DNA of 22,947 bases, from IMG/VR virus record IMGVR_UViG_3300005095_000127, positions 1 through 22,947 of that record; one strand, 5' to 3'. Below the pieces are notes generated by a model. The model had not been told where the DNA came from, did no database searches, and saw only the letters and a list, made by a program, of their open reading frames with translations. The stretch is from a virus. The first letter of the stretch is position 1, and each line of letters starts with the position of its first letter. Made by a program: the position numbers and the translations under genes. Below, one piece after another: positions 14,845 to 21,228 of the stretch.

Positions 14845-16475
14845 AGTTCGATGAGTCCTCTCTCTTCGTAGATGGATGGTTTGGACGCTGCGTCCTGATC
14901 GTGTATCAGGTAGGCCAGCGTGTTGATGATGGCGGCGACGCCGTCGATCTTGCGGTTGTAGTCTGCCTTGTCCGGCTTGATGTTGCCAGCCGCATCGGTC
15001 AGGATCGCCATGTTTGAGACCATCCATGTGAGTACCGGATCGCCGTCATGGACGATCTTGCCGTCGGTGACAAGTTTGAGCAGCCAGCTGGTTGGCTCCG
15101 ACAGGGTGACATACCCCTGCCGGATCGGGATACAGGCATCGTACCCGTCCTCGTCCTCCAGAGCGCGGATGATGCGGCGGGCGCGGTGTGGGTCATAGCA
15201 GACCGCTTCGGCGTGATCGAGCTCTTCGCGGATGTCGCGCAGGATGTACTCTTCGTCGATAGTGTTTCCCGGCGTTGCGATCAGGTGACCGGCCTCTACC
15301 CATCCGCTCAGCGGAGCCCGCAGTTCACGCTCACGCTCATAGACAGTCGCTTCTGGGATGTAGCACCGAACGCGGACATGATAGCGGTCATCCACACGTG
15401 ACACGAGTGCTACGGCGGTGAAGTCATCCCGCAGCGACATATCCAGACCGACGATCACCGTGTCACTGGCATCGACCTCACCACGGCACGCATCCCAGCG
15501 ATCGAGCGGGATGAAGGTCTCCTGCTGCGTCGTCCAGACGTTGAGGCGTTTTACGAGAAAATTGTTGAGCTTGTCGGGGCGTTCCCTCGCCTCGGCGGCC
15601 GCCTGGGCGAACTCATCCACGTCGATACTGACTCCGTAGTTCGGGTTGGCCGCCCGCCACACCTCTTCGCGAAAATAAAAATCCGGATCGTCATCCGGTG
15701 CAGGCGGTGCCTCGGCGATGAACGCGAACAGACTGTCATCCTCGACCACACCGTCGAGGACTTTTTTGGCGTGTTCTTCGAGGCGGTAAGCTGGAGAAGC
15801 GATGTTGAACCCTGCGGTGGTGATCGAGAGGATGAAGGGCTCCCGGCGCGACCCCTGCGAGCTCTTGACCACGTCCCAGATGCTGTCGTCCTTGTGGGCA
15901 TGGTGTTCGTCGCATAGGCCGAATCCGACGTTGAGGCCGTCGAGCGTGTCGCTGTCGCGTCCGAGCGTGTAGAGCTCTGTATCGGTGCGGGAGTATCGTG
16001 TGCGGCCGTAGACCTCCCGGGTGAGTTTGCGCAGCTCAGGATGATGGCGCAGGATGCACGACGCAGCGTTGTATGCCAGCTTAGCCTGGTCCCGCTTGGT
16101 AGCGAAAAACGCCACCTCTCCGCCTTGATCCGGGCGGATGATCATGTCCGCCACCGCGAAGGCGGATCCCAGCAGGGTTTTTCCGTTTTTGCGCGGGAGC
16201 TTGATGTAGCCCGTCCGCCAGCGGCGCACCCACCGGCCATCAGCGCGCCGACGCTCCCACCCACCCATGATCGCCACGAGACGTTTCTGCCACTGCTCCA
16301 GCCGGATCAACTGCCCGGCCAGATCACCCTTGCAGTGCTGCATCGTCTCGATCACCTTCACGTACGCCAGCCCGAGGTTGCGATTGAACCGGATATCGGT
16401 ACGCGCACCGGATGCGACGGCGGCTTTGTCAGCATCGTGTCGTGTGAATGTTTTTTCATAGTATGGCTGGATCAT
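14841..16475 (-). CDS. terL: Terminase large subunit
   Basis: A 544-aa DNA-packaging motor of the two-domain type. ATPase domain: Walker A-like LPRKNGKT at residues 93-100, Walker B GLCDE ending at 190 (Asp189, Glu190) and coupling motif SITTAG at 217-222. RNase H-like nuclease domain: acidic residues Asp345 (VGLDMSL), Asp428 (CYDPH) and Asp511 (DGVAA). It pairs with a P27-type small subunit, and an HNH gene lies just upstream, an arrangement seen in HK97-like phages with cohesive ends. It docks on the portal and cuts and translocates DNA. Overlaps both neighbours by 4 bp. Confidence 0.95.
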   Translation of the reverse strand: MIQPYYEKTFTRHDADKAAVASGARTDIRFNRNLGLAYVKVIETMQHCKGDLAGQLIRLEQWQKRLVAIMGGWERRRADGRWVRRWRTGYIKLPRKNGKTLLGSAFAVADMIIRPDQGGEVAFFATKRDQAKLAYNAASCILRHHPELRKLTREVYGRTRYSRTDTELYTLGRDSDTLDGLNVGFGLCDEHHAHKDDSIWDVVKSSQGSRREPFILSITTAGFNIASPAYRLEEHAKKVLDGVVEDDSLFAFIAEAPPAPDDDPDFYFREEVWRAANPNYGVSIDVDEFAQAAAEARERPDKLNNFLVKRLNVWTTQQETFIPLDRWDACRGEVDASDTVIVGLDMSLRDDFTAVALVSRVDDRYHVRVRCYIPEATVYERERELRAPLSGWVEAGHLIATPGNTIDEEYILRDIREELDHAEAVCYDPHRARRIIRALEDEDGYDACIPIRQGYVTLSEPTSWLLKLVTDGKIVHDGDPVLTWMVSNMAILTDAAGNIKPDKADYNRKIDGVAAIINTLAYLIHDQDAASKPSIYEERGLIEL

Positions 16476-17062
16476 ACCGCCACATCCTCTTCGTCGCTAT
16501 CGACGACAAGCGCTTCGACAAAATCAAACAGCGACTGTGTTTCCGTCTCCTGCCCAAGCGTAATCCCGATCCGCTTACGCGCAGCGATCGAGAGCCCCAG
16601 TTGCTGAGCTGTTTTAGCCAGGGACGATTTGACCGCCTGGAGCGCGGAGAAATTCGGGTTCATGTATGGCGCACCTGTCTTGGGACTGATACACGTCTCA
16701 CCCTCCGACTGCACGATCTCCTCCAGCCGGATCATCCGTTGATAATCAAACGCATAGCTCATCACCAGTGGCTCGTCCACCGACGAATAGTGTGACGAGA
16801 GCTCCGTGACGATCTCATCGATCTTGCGCACGGCAACATCTCCGAGGATCCCGTCAGCATCCTGCATCGTCTGCGGCTGGATCGTCTGAGCCGGAGCGTC
16901 CTTCTCTTTTTTCGGGCGCGTCCACTCCTCCTTGGTCGCGCGGCTGTGGATCGTGCTCCGCGGTATCCCGTACGCGGCTGACAGCTTGCGAAACGATGTC
17001 CCCTTCGTCTCATACTCCTCACGGATCCGTTCGAACATCTCCACATTCTTCGGACGGTTCAA
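16472..17062 (-). CDS. terS: Terminase small subunit, P27 family
   Basis: A 196-aa protein. The start codon is TTG at 17062, overlapping the HNH stop (TTGA), with a G-rich ribosome site (GAGGGG) upstream. Residues about 20-45 (KGTSFRKLSAAYGIPRSTIH) form an HTH for recognition of the packaging site. The C-terminal half shows the P27 pattern: AFDYQRMIRLEE, ISPKTGAPYMNPNFSALQ and QLGLSIAARKRIGI. It selects phage DNA and regulates TerL. The acidic C-terminal tail (DSDEEDVAV) probably contacts the motor. Confidence 0.9.
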   Translation of the reverse strand: MNRPKNVEMFERIREEYETKGTSFRKLSAAYGIPRSTIHSRATKEEWTRPKKEKDAPAQTIQPQTMQDADGILGDVAVRKIDEIVTELSSHYSSVDEPLVMSYAFDYQRMIRLEEIVQSEGETCISPKTGAPYMNPNFSALQAVKSSLAKTAQQLGLSIAARKRIGITLGQETETQSLFDFVEALVVDSDEEDVAV

Positions 17063-17481
17063 AGGGTACCCCCCTCACGCGAACTTCGTGAAAGGTTAGG
17101 GGGGGCGGCGGTGTAGGGCGGTTTGCCTTGGTTTTTTCTGCCCCGCCCCTCCCGTTCGTCCTCCCGGGTCTTTTCGTTGTGGCAGGATCGGCACACGCCC
17201 TGGAGATTGTCCTCACAGAGCCGACACCCGCCGACGCTGATCGGCACGATGTGATCCACGATCACCGACGGCACCCGTCTGCAGAGCTGGCAGATCGGAT
17301 CACGGGCAAGTATCCGGCGGCGCATCCGCTTCCACTCGACTGAGTGGTAGAAGACATCGGCATCCTGATCGCGGTGCAAGCGATCGTATGCTTTGGCGGT
17401 GGTGCGCTGGCACTGCGGGCATCGCGTGACGCGTTCGGTGCGCTCCCACATGCCGTGGATCGGGCAGATACGTTTCCCCAT
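17059..17481 (-). CDS. HNH endonuclease associated with DNA packaging
   Basis: A 140-aa HNH protein. Structural zinc knuckle cysteines lie at CQLC (64-67) and CRSCH (97-101). The catalytic part is VDHIVPIS (Asp76-His77) and DNLQ (Asn92). A second N-terminal zinc motif, CPIHG...CPQC (Cys6, His9, Cys21, Cys24), precedes it. Position right before terS/terL marks it as the packaging-type HNH needed for cos cleavage in HK97-like phages, not a homing enzyme. GGAGG lies 7 nt before ATG 17481. The basic, low-complexity C-terminus contains a run of seven Cs. Confidence 0.9.
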   Translation of the reverse strand: MGKRICPIHGMWERTERVTRCPQCQRTTAKAYDRLHRDQDADVFYHSVEWKRMRRRILARDPICQLCRRVPSVIVDHIVPISVGGCRLCEDNLQGVCRSCHNEKTREDEREGRGRKNQGKPPYTAAPPNLSRSSREGGTL

Positions 17482-17483
17482 CC

Positions 17484-18098
17484 CTACGCCTCCATCCGCT
17501 CAGCCGATGCGGCGACCATGCTCATGACGCGCTGTTGCCCTGCCGGGAGGGCTTTGGTGGCGGGGGGCTTTAGGATCGCTCGGGTCAGAGAGCTTAGCAG
17601 TGCGTCGCGGAGTTTGCCGGTCTCGCTCAGCTCGAGGATCCCGTCGGTGCTTCCGACCGAGGCGAGGGCGCGTAGCTGCTTGATGCTGAACATCGGTTCC
17701 CCCTCCCGTCGGATGTGACGGAACCCCACGTCGCGACCTGCGGCGCGTTCGTTGCGGATCGTGGTGCGGACATCGCCGACCATGTGAACCAGCTCATCGA
17801 TGAACCGCTCGCCCGCTTCGAACTTGTGGGCGTTGCGCTGGATCGCTTCGTCTCGGAGAAATCGGGTGACGAGGATATCGAGGCGTTCGGGCTTGGTGGC
17901 GTACTCGATGCCGCCGATCTGCTCTCGGGCGTACCGGATCAGCCGCTCAGCCATGTCGGAGACGGTGATCTGCGCTCGGGGATCAGCCATCTCAGCTACC
18001 CGGCGCACCGCATCGGTCAGTGCGACGGTGTGCTGTCGGTTGTGTGCATCGAGCCCGGCGACGTTGGCGAGTCGATGCATCTGCTCCTGGGCGATCAT
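17484..18098 (-). CDS. Helical protein downstream of the replication initiator, unknown
   Basis: A 204-aa, mostly helical, soluble protein; GGAGG precedes ATG 18098, which overlaps the initiator stop by 4 bp. It has no Walker motifs, zinc motif or membrane segment. Features include a long arginine- and glutamate-rich middle (RLIRYAREQIGG ... RLDILVTRFLRDEAIQRNAHKFEAGERFIDELVHM). Lambda-like phages often encode a helicase loader at this position, but this lacks the ATPase motifs of DnaC-type loaders. A role in replication is inferred from coupling only. Confidence 0.55.
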   Translation of the reverse strand: MIAQEQMHRLANVAGLDAHNRQHTVALTDAVRRVAEMADPRAQITVSDMAERLIRYAREQIGGIEYATKPERLDILVTRFLRDEAIQRNAHKFEAGERFIDELVHMVGDVRTTIRNERAAGRDVGFRHIRREGEPMFSIKQLRALASVGSTDGILELSETGKLRDALLSSLTRAILKPPATKALPAGQQRVMSMVAASAERMEA

Positions 18099-18877
18099 GG
18101 CAGCACCTCCACGTCGGTCACGTCACCCGCCGGGATCACTCCCGACGACTGCTGATCGTACCATGCCAGCGATCCGGGCTCGGGCTGGTGATAGCCGCCT
18201 GATCTGGGAGGCTTGGGGGCGAAAAGCCCCTGGTAGCCGTTGTCGATCGAGTGATTGACCTTCTGGACGAAGGCATCGGGATCGGCATCGTGCTGTTGCC
18301 TGAGCCGTTCGATGGTGATCGGCTTGATGGGTTTGCCGATCTGTTTGCGGTATTCGATCCAGTTGCGGAGCGGTTCGGGATAGTGGACTTCTTTTTTTTG
18401 TTTGTTTTTTTTCTTTTGTGACGGTTCAATACTAAGTGACGGTTCCCTATATACTGTTGCCTGGGTGCCCGCAGGTAGACTTTGGCTACCCGTTTGGGTG
18501 CCCGCTCGTGGACTTTGGCTCCCTCGATTTGGGTGCCCGCTCGTGGACTTTGGCTCTGCCTCATCCTCGAAAAATCCGGCGAAAATCTCGTCAAGTTTTT
18601 GGAGGTTTTCGGCGGGGTAGAGCAGGTAGATATTGGAGTATCTGCCTCCCTGTTTTTTGGCGCGGTAGCGTTTGCGGATCACCCCTTTGGCTTCGAGTTC
18701 CGATAGGTTGCGCACGACGGTGGTGCGGCTGAGTTTTGTTTTGTCGATGAGGGTCTGCTGATGAGGGTAGCATACGCCGTCGTCGTTGGCGTTGTCGGCA
18801 AGTGCCAGCATGATGAGGGTCTGGTTGGCGGTCAGTGCCGCGTCATTGAAAACGTCGTTGATCAGTTTGATGCTCAT
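18095..18877 (-). CDS. Replication initiator, lambda O-like organisation
   Basis: A 260-aa protein. ATG 18877 is chosen because GGGAG lies upstream and the previous gene stops 1 nt away; the open frame extends further without a start signal. Residues 1-88 form a winged helix of the HTH_36 type (NDAALTANQTLIMLALADNAN ... HQQTLIDKTKLSRTTVVRNLSELEAKGVIRK). Residues 110-165 are low complexity and carry the iterons and a lysine run at DNA level. Residues about 168-220 (LRNWIEYRKQIGKPI ... SIDNGYQGLF) match the C-terminal region of phage replisome organisers. It should bind the internal iterons and recruit the host helicase, directly or through a loader. Confidence 0.8.
   Translation of the reverse strand: MSIKLINDVFNDAALTANQTLIMLALADNANDDGVCYPHQQTLIDKTKLSRTTVVRNLSELEAKGVIRKRYRAKKQGGRYSNIYLLYPAENLQKLDEIFAGFFEDEAEPKSTSGHPNRGSQSPRAGTQTGSQSLPAGTQATVYREPSLSIEPSQKKKNKQKKEVHYPEPLRNWIEYRKQIGKPIKPITIERLRQQHDADPDAFVQKVNHSIDNGYQGLFAPKPPRSGGYHQPEPGSLAWYDQQSSGVIPAGDVTDVEVLP
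18389..18445. other. AT-rich unwinding region with a 10-bp direct repeat, part of the likely origin
   Basis: Within the initiator gene, 18389-18418 on the plus strand is almost pure T with a few C and G (A-rich on the coding strand, encoding a lysine run). Beside it GTGACGGTTC occurs twice, at 18418-18427 and 18436-18445, 18 bp apart. The tract lies 3' of the iterons in the gene's direction, the same order as in the lambda origin (iterons, then A/T-rich tract). It probably melts when the initiator binds. Confidence 0.6.
18462..18555. repeat. Three 26-bp iterons inside the initiator gene (replication origin)
   Basis: Copies lie at 18462-18487, 18495-18520 and 18530-18555. Consensus on the plus strand is TGGGTGCCCGC followed by 3-4 variable bases and GACTTTGGCT. 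Copies two and three are identical and copy one differs at three or four bases. Starts are 33 and 35 bp apart. Because 35 is not a multiple of three, the copies are read in two different frames, so their conservation cannot come from the protein and points to DNA-level selection. Confidence 0.75.
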
Positions 18878-18878
18878 G

Positions 18879-19334
18879 TTATATCTCCCAGTCGAATTCA
18901 TCGAGCACTGAGCCCGGCAGGTGTGGTGTTTGCGGTGTGTCGGGTTCGGAGGCAGGCGGCGCGTCCTCGGGCTCTCGTGCACGGGTAGTATCTCCGGAAT
19001 CGCCCGTCCACGCCGGATCGAGCCAGTACTCTTTGTACTTGCGATCCTCGACGAAGCGATCGGCGATCGGCATACCCCAGTCGCGGCGCAGGTCGGCGAC
19101 ACGGGAGCGGACGTTGTTGATGCGGTATCCCTTGTCGTTCAACACCGCATGGGTACTGCGGTAGTCGTCGATCGTCTCCCCGCGCAGCAGTGCCAGGACG
19201 ACGTACCAGTGGTGGGACCCCACCTTGAGGTGCCCCCCGTTGACCGAGCGCATCGCTCTGGCTGTGGCGATCACGTCCGGATCACGCCAGTCGATATCCT
19301 CATTCACCCGTGCACGGTTGTTCTGCTCATGCAT
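18879..19334 (-). CDS. 151-aa HTH-like early protein
   Basis: ATG 19334 overlaps the stop of the 57-aa gene by 8 bp (ATGCATGA), so the two are coupled. Residues about 15-100 have a winged-helix look: VVLALLRGETIDDYRSTHAVLNDKGYRINNVRSRVADLRRDWGMPIADRF, where short helices are followed by a basic wing and KYKEYWLDP. The last 50 residues are acidic, proline-rich and probably disordered. Similar small winged-helix proteins occur early in phage operons, but the exact function is unknown. It could be a transcription factor or an accessory to replication. Confidence 0.55.
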   Translation of the reverse strand: MHEQNNRARVNEDIDWRDPDVIATARAMRSVNGGHLKVGSHHWYVVLALLRGETIDDYRSTHAVLNDKGYRINNVRSRVADLRRDWGMPIADRFVEDRKYKEYWLDPAWTGDSGDTTRAREPEDAPPASEPDTPQTPHLPGSVLDEFDWEI

Positions 19335-19500
19335 CGTCGCCCTCCATCATCATCATCAGTTCTGCGATACTTCCGATCAGATACTCCCCGCGAAAGACCG
19401 CATAGCCGCTCCGACTGGTGCTCACGACATAGACGCCGTCCGCGAGTGTCGCATGGACGTACAGTCCTCGGCGCCTGGCCGCGCGTATCAGCCCATGCAT
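19327..19500 (-). CDS. 57-aa early protein, unknown
   Basis: A small ORF with an excellent ribosome site (GGGAGG, 6 nt before ATG 19500). It overlaps the end of the CII-like gene by 13 bp and the start of the 151-aa gene by 8 bp. The N-terminus is basic (HGLIRAARRRGLYVHATL) and the middle looks like beta strands (GVYVVSTSRSGYAVFRGEYLIGS). The C-terminus (ELMMMMEGDDA) is acidic. No family is recognised. Tight coupling on both sides argues that it is real. Confidence 0.62.
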   Translation of the reverse strand: MHGLIRAARRRGLYVHATLADGVYVVSTSRSGYAVFRGEYLIGSIAELMMMMEGDDA

Positions 19501-19994
19501 GACGCACCTCCCGTCGCGGCGCCTATCTCCCGATCCGCCATACGGATCACATCTTCGTACTTGTCCCGCGCTTCGATCGCTTCTTTGCGGATCCGCCTGA
19601 GCTCGTCCACGTCGAGGTGATCGTCTGTAAGCGCGTCCTTCATCGCGTGGAACACGTCGGCAGCCTCCAGCATCGCCTGATCGGCGAGATCACCGGGATC
19701 GATCCTAACCGGAGCGGTCTCCATCGGCTCCAGCCGGTAGCCGTACTCCCGCACCCGCGCATCGAAAAACACCCGACGCGCCGGATCGTCGAGGGCGTGG
19801 AGCAGGCGTTCGCGCTGGGCGTCGTTGAGAGCGCGTTCGGAGTTGTGATTGAGCAGAGTGGAGAGCTGGATTCGGGCATTTGGTCCGCGCAGGCCGATCG
19901 CGTCGGCCAGGTGGCCGCGATCGAGGTGGTGGCGACGGTTGAAGTCATCGACCGCCGCGGTCAGAGCGAGATAGAAAGATACAGGTTTTCGCAT
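19488..19994 (-). CDS. Putative CII-like phage regulator, first gene of the leftward operon
   Basis: A 168-aa protein. I start it at ATG 19994 (MRKPVSFYLALTAAVDDF) because GGGAGG lies about 10 nt upstream; an open frame from further upstream would run into the structured leader. Residues 1-95 resemble the HTH domain of phage CII/CP76-type regulators: HLADAIGLRGPNARIQLSTLLN followed by LNDAQRERLLHALDD. The second half is helical and charged (DDHLDVDELRRIRKEAIEARDKYEDV), likely for oligomerisation. Being first after the lytic promoter suggests an early decision or activator role. Its ribosome site can be covered by a 10-bp RNA stem. The family call is moderate. Confidence 0.55.
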   Translation of the reverse strand: MRKPVSFYLALTAAVDDFNRRHHLDRGHLADAIGLRGPNARIQLSTLLNHNSERALNDAQRERLLHALDDPARRVFFDARVREYGYRLEPMETAPVRIDPGDLADQAMLEAADVFHAMKDALTDDHLDVDELRRIRKEAIEARDKYEDVIRMADREIGAATGGASCMG

Positions 19995-20003
19995 GGCAGT
20001 TGA

Positions 20004-20111
20004 GCCTCCCAGCTCAGCAGATACGACAGCACTCTGATCTGCCGCCCGGCCGCGCTGGGAGGCGAAAACGGCAGGCAGCAGGTCAGAGCACTGTCCGGGG
20101 AGGCGGCAGAT
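20004..20111 (-). promoter_or_regulatory. Interlocking RNA stems masking the first ribosome site (possible switch)
   Basis: In the leftward leader RNA, 20094-20074 pairs with 20046-20026 as a 12-bp plus 8-bp stem with one mismatch; three of its pairs are G-U, which exist only in the minus-strand RNA. In its loop, GCCTCCCAGC (20063-20054) is perfectly complementary to GCTGGGAGGC (20013-20004), which contains the GGGAGG ribosome site of the CII-like gene. The two stems interlock as a pseudoknot or exclude each other. A third option pairs ATCTGCCGCC (20111-20102) perfectly with GGCGGCAGAT (20046-20037), destroying the long stem. Confidence 0.6.
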
Positions 20112-20112
20112 A

Positions 20113-20125
20113 TGATATAATATCA
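20113..20125. promoter_or_regulatory. TGATATAATATCA palindrome, possible extended -10 on the plus strand
   Basis: A 13-bp perfect palindrome with 6-bp arms. On the plus strand it reads TGATATAAT, an extended -10 element, with no good -35 box. It could start an antisense transcript to the PL leader that continues into the membrane HIRAN gene, or it may be a protein-binding site. Confidence 0.3.
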
Positions 20126-20187
20126 CCGCACCTCAGTGTGTGCGGAAGAGCGGCGATCCGCCAAGATACAGACCGCTCTTCCGGTGA
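20123..20187 (-). ncRNA. Three-way-junction element in the leftward leader RNA
   Basis: Four contiguous complementary blocks fit together without spare junction bases. Outer pairs are TCACC (minus 20187-20183) with GGTGA (20127-20123). The first arm is GGAAGAGCGG (20182-20173) with CCGCTCTTCC (20153-20144), 10 bp perfect. The second arm is GCAC (20143-20140) with GTGC (20131-20128), with an 8-nt loop. It lies about 50 nt into the transcript from PL. The placement resembles put sites of HK022 or nut sites of lambda; no sequence identity to those is claimed. Confidence 0.5.
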
Positions 20188-20240
20188 CATGACCGATAAA
20201 CAGACACGATGGACACAAAAAGAAAGCGTCCATGTTTGGA

Positions 20241-20270
20241 AGTATAGACAAAATGTATATGCTTTGTCAA
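20241..20270 (-). promoter_or_regulatory. PL: leftward lytic promoter
   Basis: On the minus strand, TTGACA (20270-20265), an 18-bp spacer and TATACT (20246-20241). Transcription should start near 20234 and run through the leader into the CII-like gene and the whole lytic block. Its spacer holds the operator. The unit is nearly identical to PR 1.66 kb away in opposite orientation. Confidence 0.8.
20247..20268. promoter_or_regulatory. OL: repressor operator within PL
   Basis: A 22-bp site, GACAAA - 10 bp - TTTGTC, lying exactly across the PL spacer and overlapping the -35 box, where a bound repressor would block polymerase. The same half-sites recur at OR. A possible plus-strand promoter for the HIRAN-like gene (TTGGAA 20236-20241, 16 bp, TATGCT 20258-20263) also overlaps it, so the repressor might control both directions. 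Confidence 0.75.
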
Positions 20271-20283
20271 GTATGGAGAAAAT

Positions 20284-20745
20284 ATGGAAGGAAAATCACA
20301 AACGAACTGGAGCATCCTGACGCTGCTCACCGTCGCGGCGTGGGTGTGGATATGGCTTAGCTCCCCGGGTGTGGCGTGGACGCTGCTCATCATTGGGATC
20401 GTCGGGTTCGTTGCGTATTGGTGGTTCGTGCCGAACAAAGAGGAAGTTTTCGATATCGAGATCGTCGGTGAGTACTACGACAACGACGACGGCACAAGCC
20501 GCCAGGAGATCATCACCCGCGCAAAAGTCGGCGATCCGGTGACCCTGTCATTTTACACATACCACGGGGAGCCAGCCTGCGCGGTCAAGACGGCCGACGG
20601 ACAGATCGGCCACCTGCCGAGAGACATCGCCGACGAGATGCTACAGGAAGTCGCCAGCGCAGACGATGTCACCGCCACCATCACAGACATCTATCGCAAC
20701 GACCTCGGCACGCTGAACGTCGCCATCCGCATTACCACAAAATAA
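20284..20745 (+). CDS. Membrane-anchored HIRAN-like protein in the immunity region
   Basis: A 153-aa protein; GGAG lies 5 nt before ATG 20284. Two hydrophobic segments (about residues 10-25 and 31-48, the latter ending WWFVP) form a hairpin anchor, leaving the rest in the cytoplasm by the positive-inside rule (uncertain). Residues about 57-150 resemble a HIRAN domain: FDIEIVGEYY, then KVGDPVTL, ACAVKTADGQIGHLPRDIAD, then TATITDIY. HIRAN domains bind DNA 3' ends in helicases such as HLTF. A membrane-tethered copy between OL and the repressor is unusual. It is followed 11 bp later by a lipoprotein gene. Lysogen-expressed superinfection exclusion or defence is inferred from location. Confidence 0.65.
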   Translation: MEGKSQTNWSILTLLTVAAWVWIWLSSPGVAWTLLIIGIVGFVAYWWFVPNKEEVFDIEIVGEYYDNDDGTSRQEIITRAKVGDPVTLSFYTYHGEPACAVKTADGQIGHLPRDIADEMLQEVASADDVTATITDIYRNDLGTLNVAIRITTK

Positions 20746-20756
20746 GGAGCAACACA

Positions 20757-21227
20757 ATGAAATACCTTCCGGAACTTCTGGCCGCCATCATCCTCGCCGG
20801 GTGCGGAGGCACCACGACGACGGTCATCAACGGCGATGCACCCATGCCGCCAGACGAGAATCTCACCTGCTGCATCGACGACATCAACGCACGCTTCCCG
20901 CAAAACGAGCACGGTCACTACGGAGACGGTGTGATCTTCGGATCAGAAAAGATATGCAAAGAATGGGTGGTATTCAACACGGAAACGAACATGACGGTCA
21001 GGATAGACTTCGAATCAAGGGGATACTACTTCTATGATGACACACTTGACCCTGATTATGAGTATGGTGTTTCGACTGACGGGCGATCAGTAGAGACAAG
21101 CATGCACGGGACATTCACCATCACGAAGTTCCTGCCGCACCACCGATGGGACAACACCGGTACCAAAAAGGTCAACTGCTACGAGATCGACGGTGCTGGA
21201 TACCCGGCCATGATCTGCCCGTGGTAG
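20757..21227 (+). CDS. Lipoprotein in the immunity region (lysogenic conversion candidate)
   Basis: A 156-aa protein with AAGGAG 8 nt before the ATG. A very short signal peptide ends in the lipobox LAGC with Cys16, so the mature part is anchored as a lipoprotein. The mature domain has about six cysteines (CC pair, IC, NC, IC) suited to disulphides, and aromatic-rich beta segments (SRGYYFYDDTLDPDYEYG). No family recognised. It stops 1 bp from the stop of the convergent repressor gene, with no terminator between. An envelope lipoprotein expressed from a prophage commonly changes surface properties or blocks phage entry; that role is inferred. Confidence 0.6.
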   Translation: MKYLPELLAAIILAGCGGTTTTVINGDAPMPPDENLTCCIDDINARFPQNEHGHYGDGVIFGSEKICKEWVVFNTETNMTVRIDFESRGYYFYDDTLDPDYEYGVSTDGRSVETSMHGTFTITKFLPHHRWDNTGTKKVNCYEIDGAGYPAMICPW

Positions 21228-21228
21228 C

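Noticed and set aside
17094-17110. Run of G residues in the HNH gene as a phase-variable tract or cos site
   Set aside because: Only seven identical bases and the frame is intact. Nothing visible defines a cos cleavage site, though cos may lie nearby.
19995-20126. Longer N-terminus for the CII-like gene, starting at ATG 20126
   Set aside because: It would place coding sequence over the paired leader stems, has no ribosome site, and the extra 44 residues look unlike a protein.
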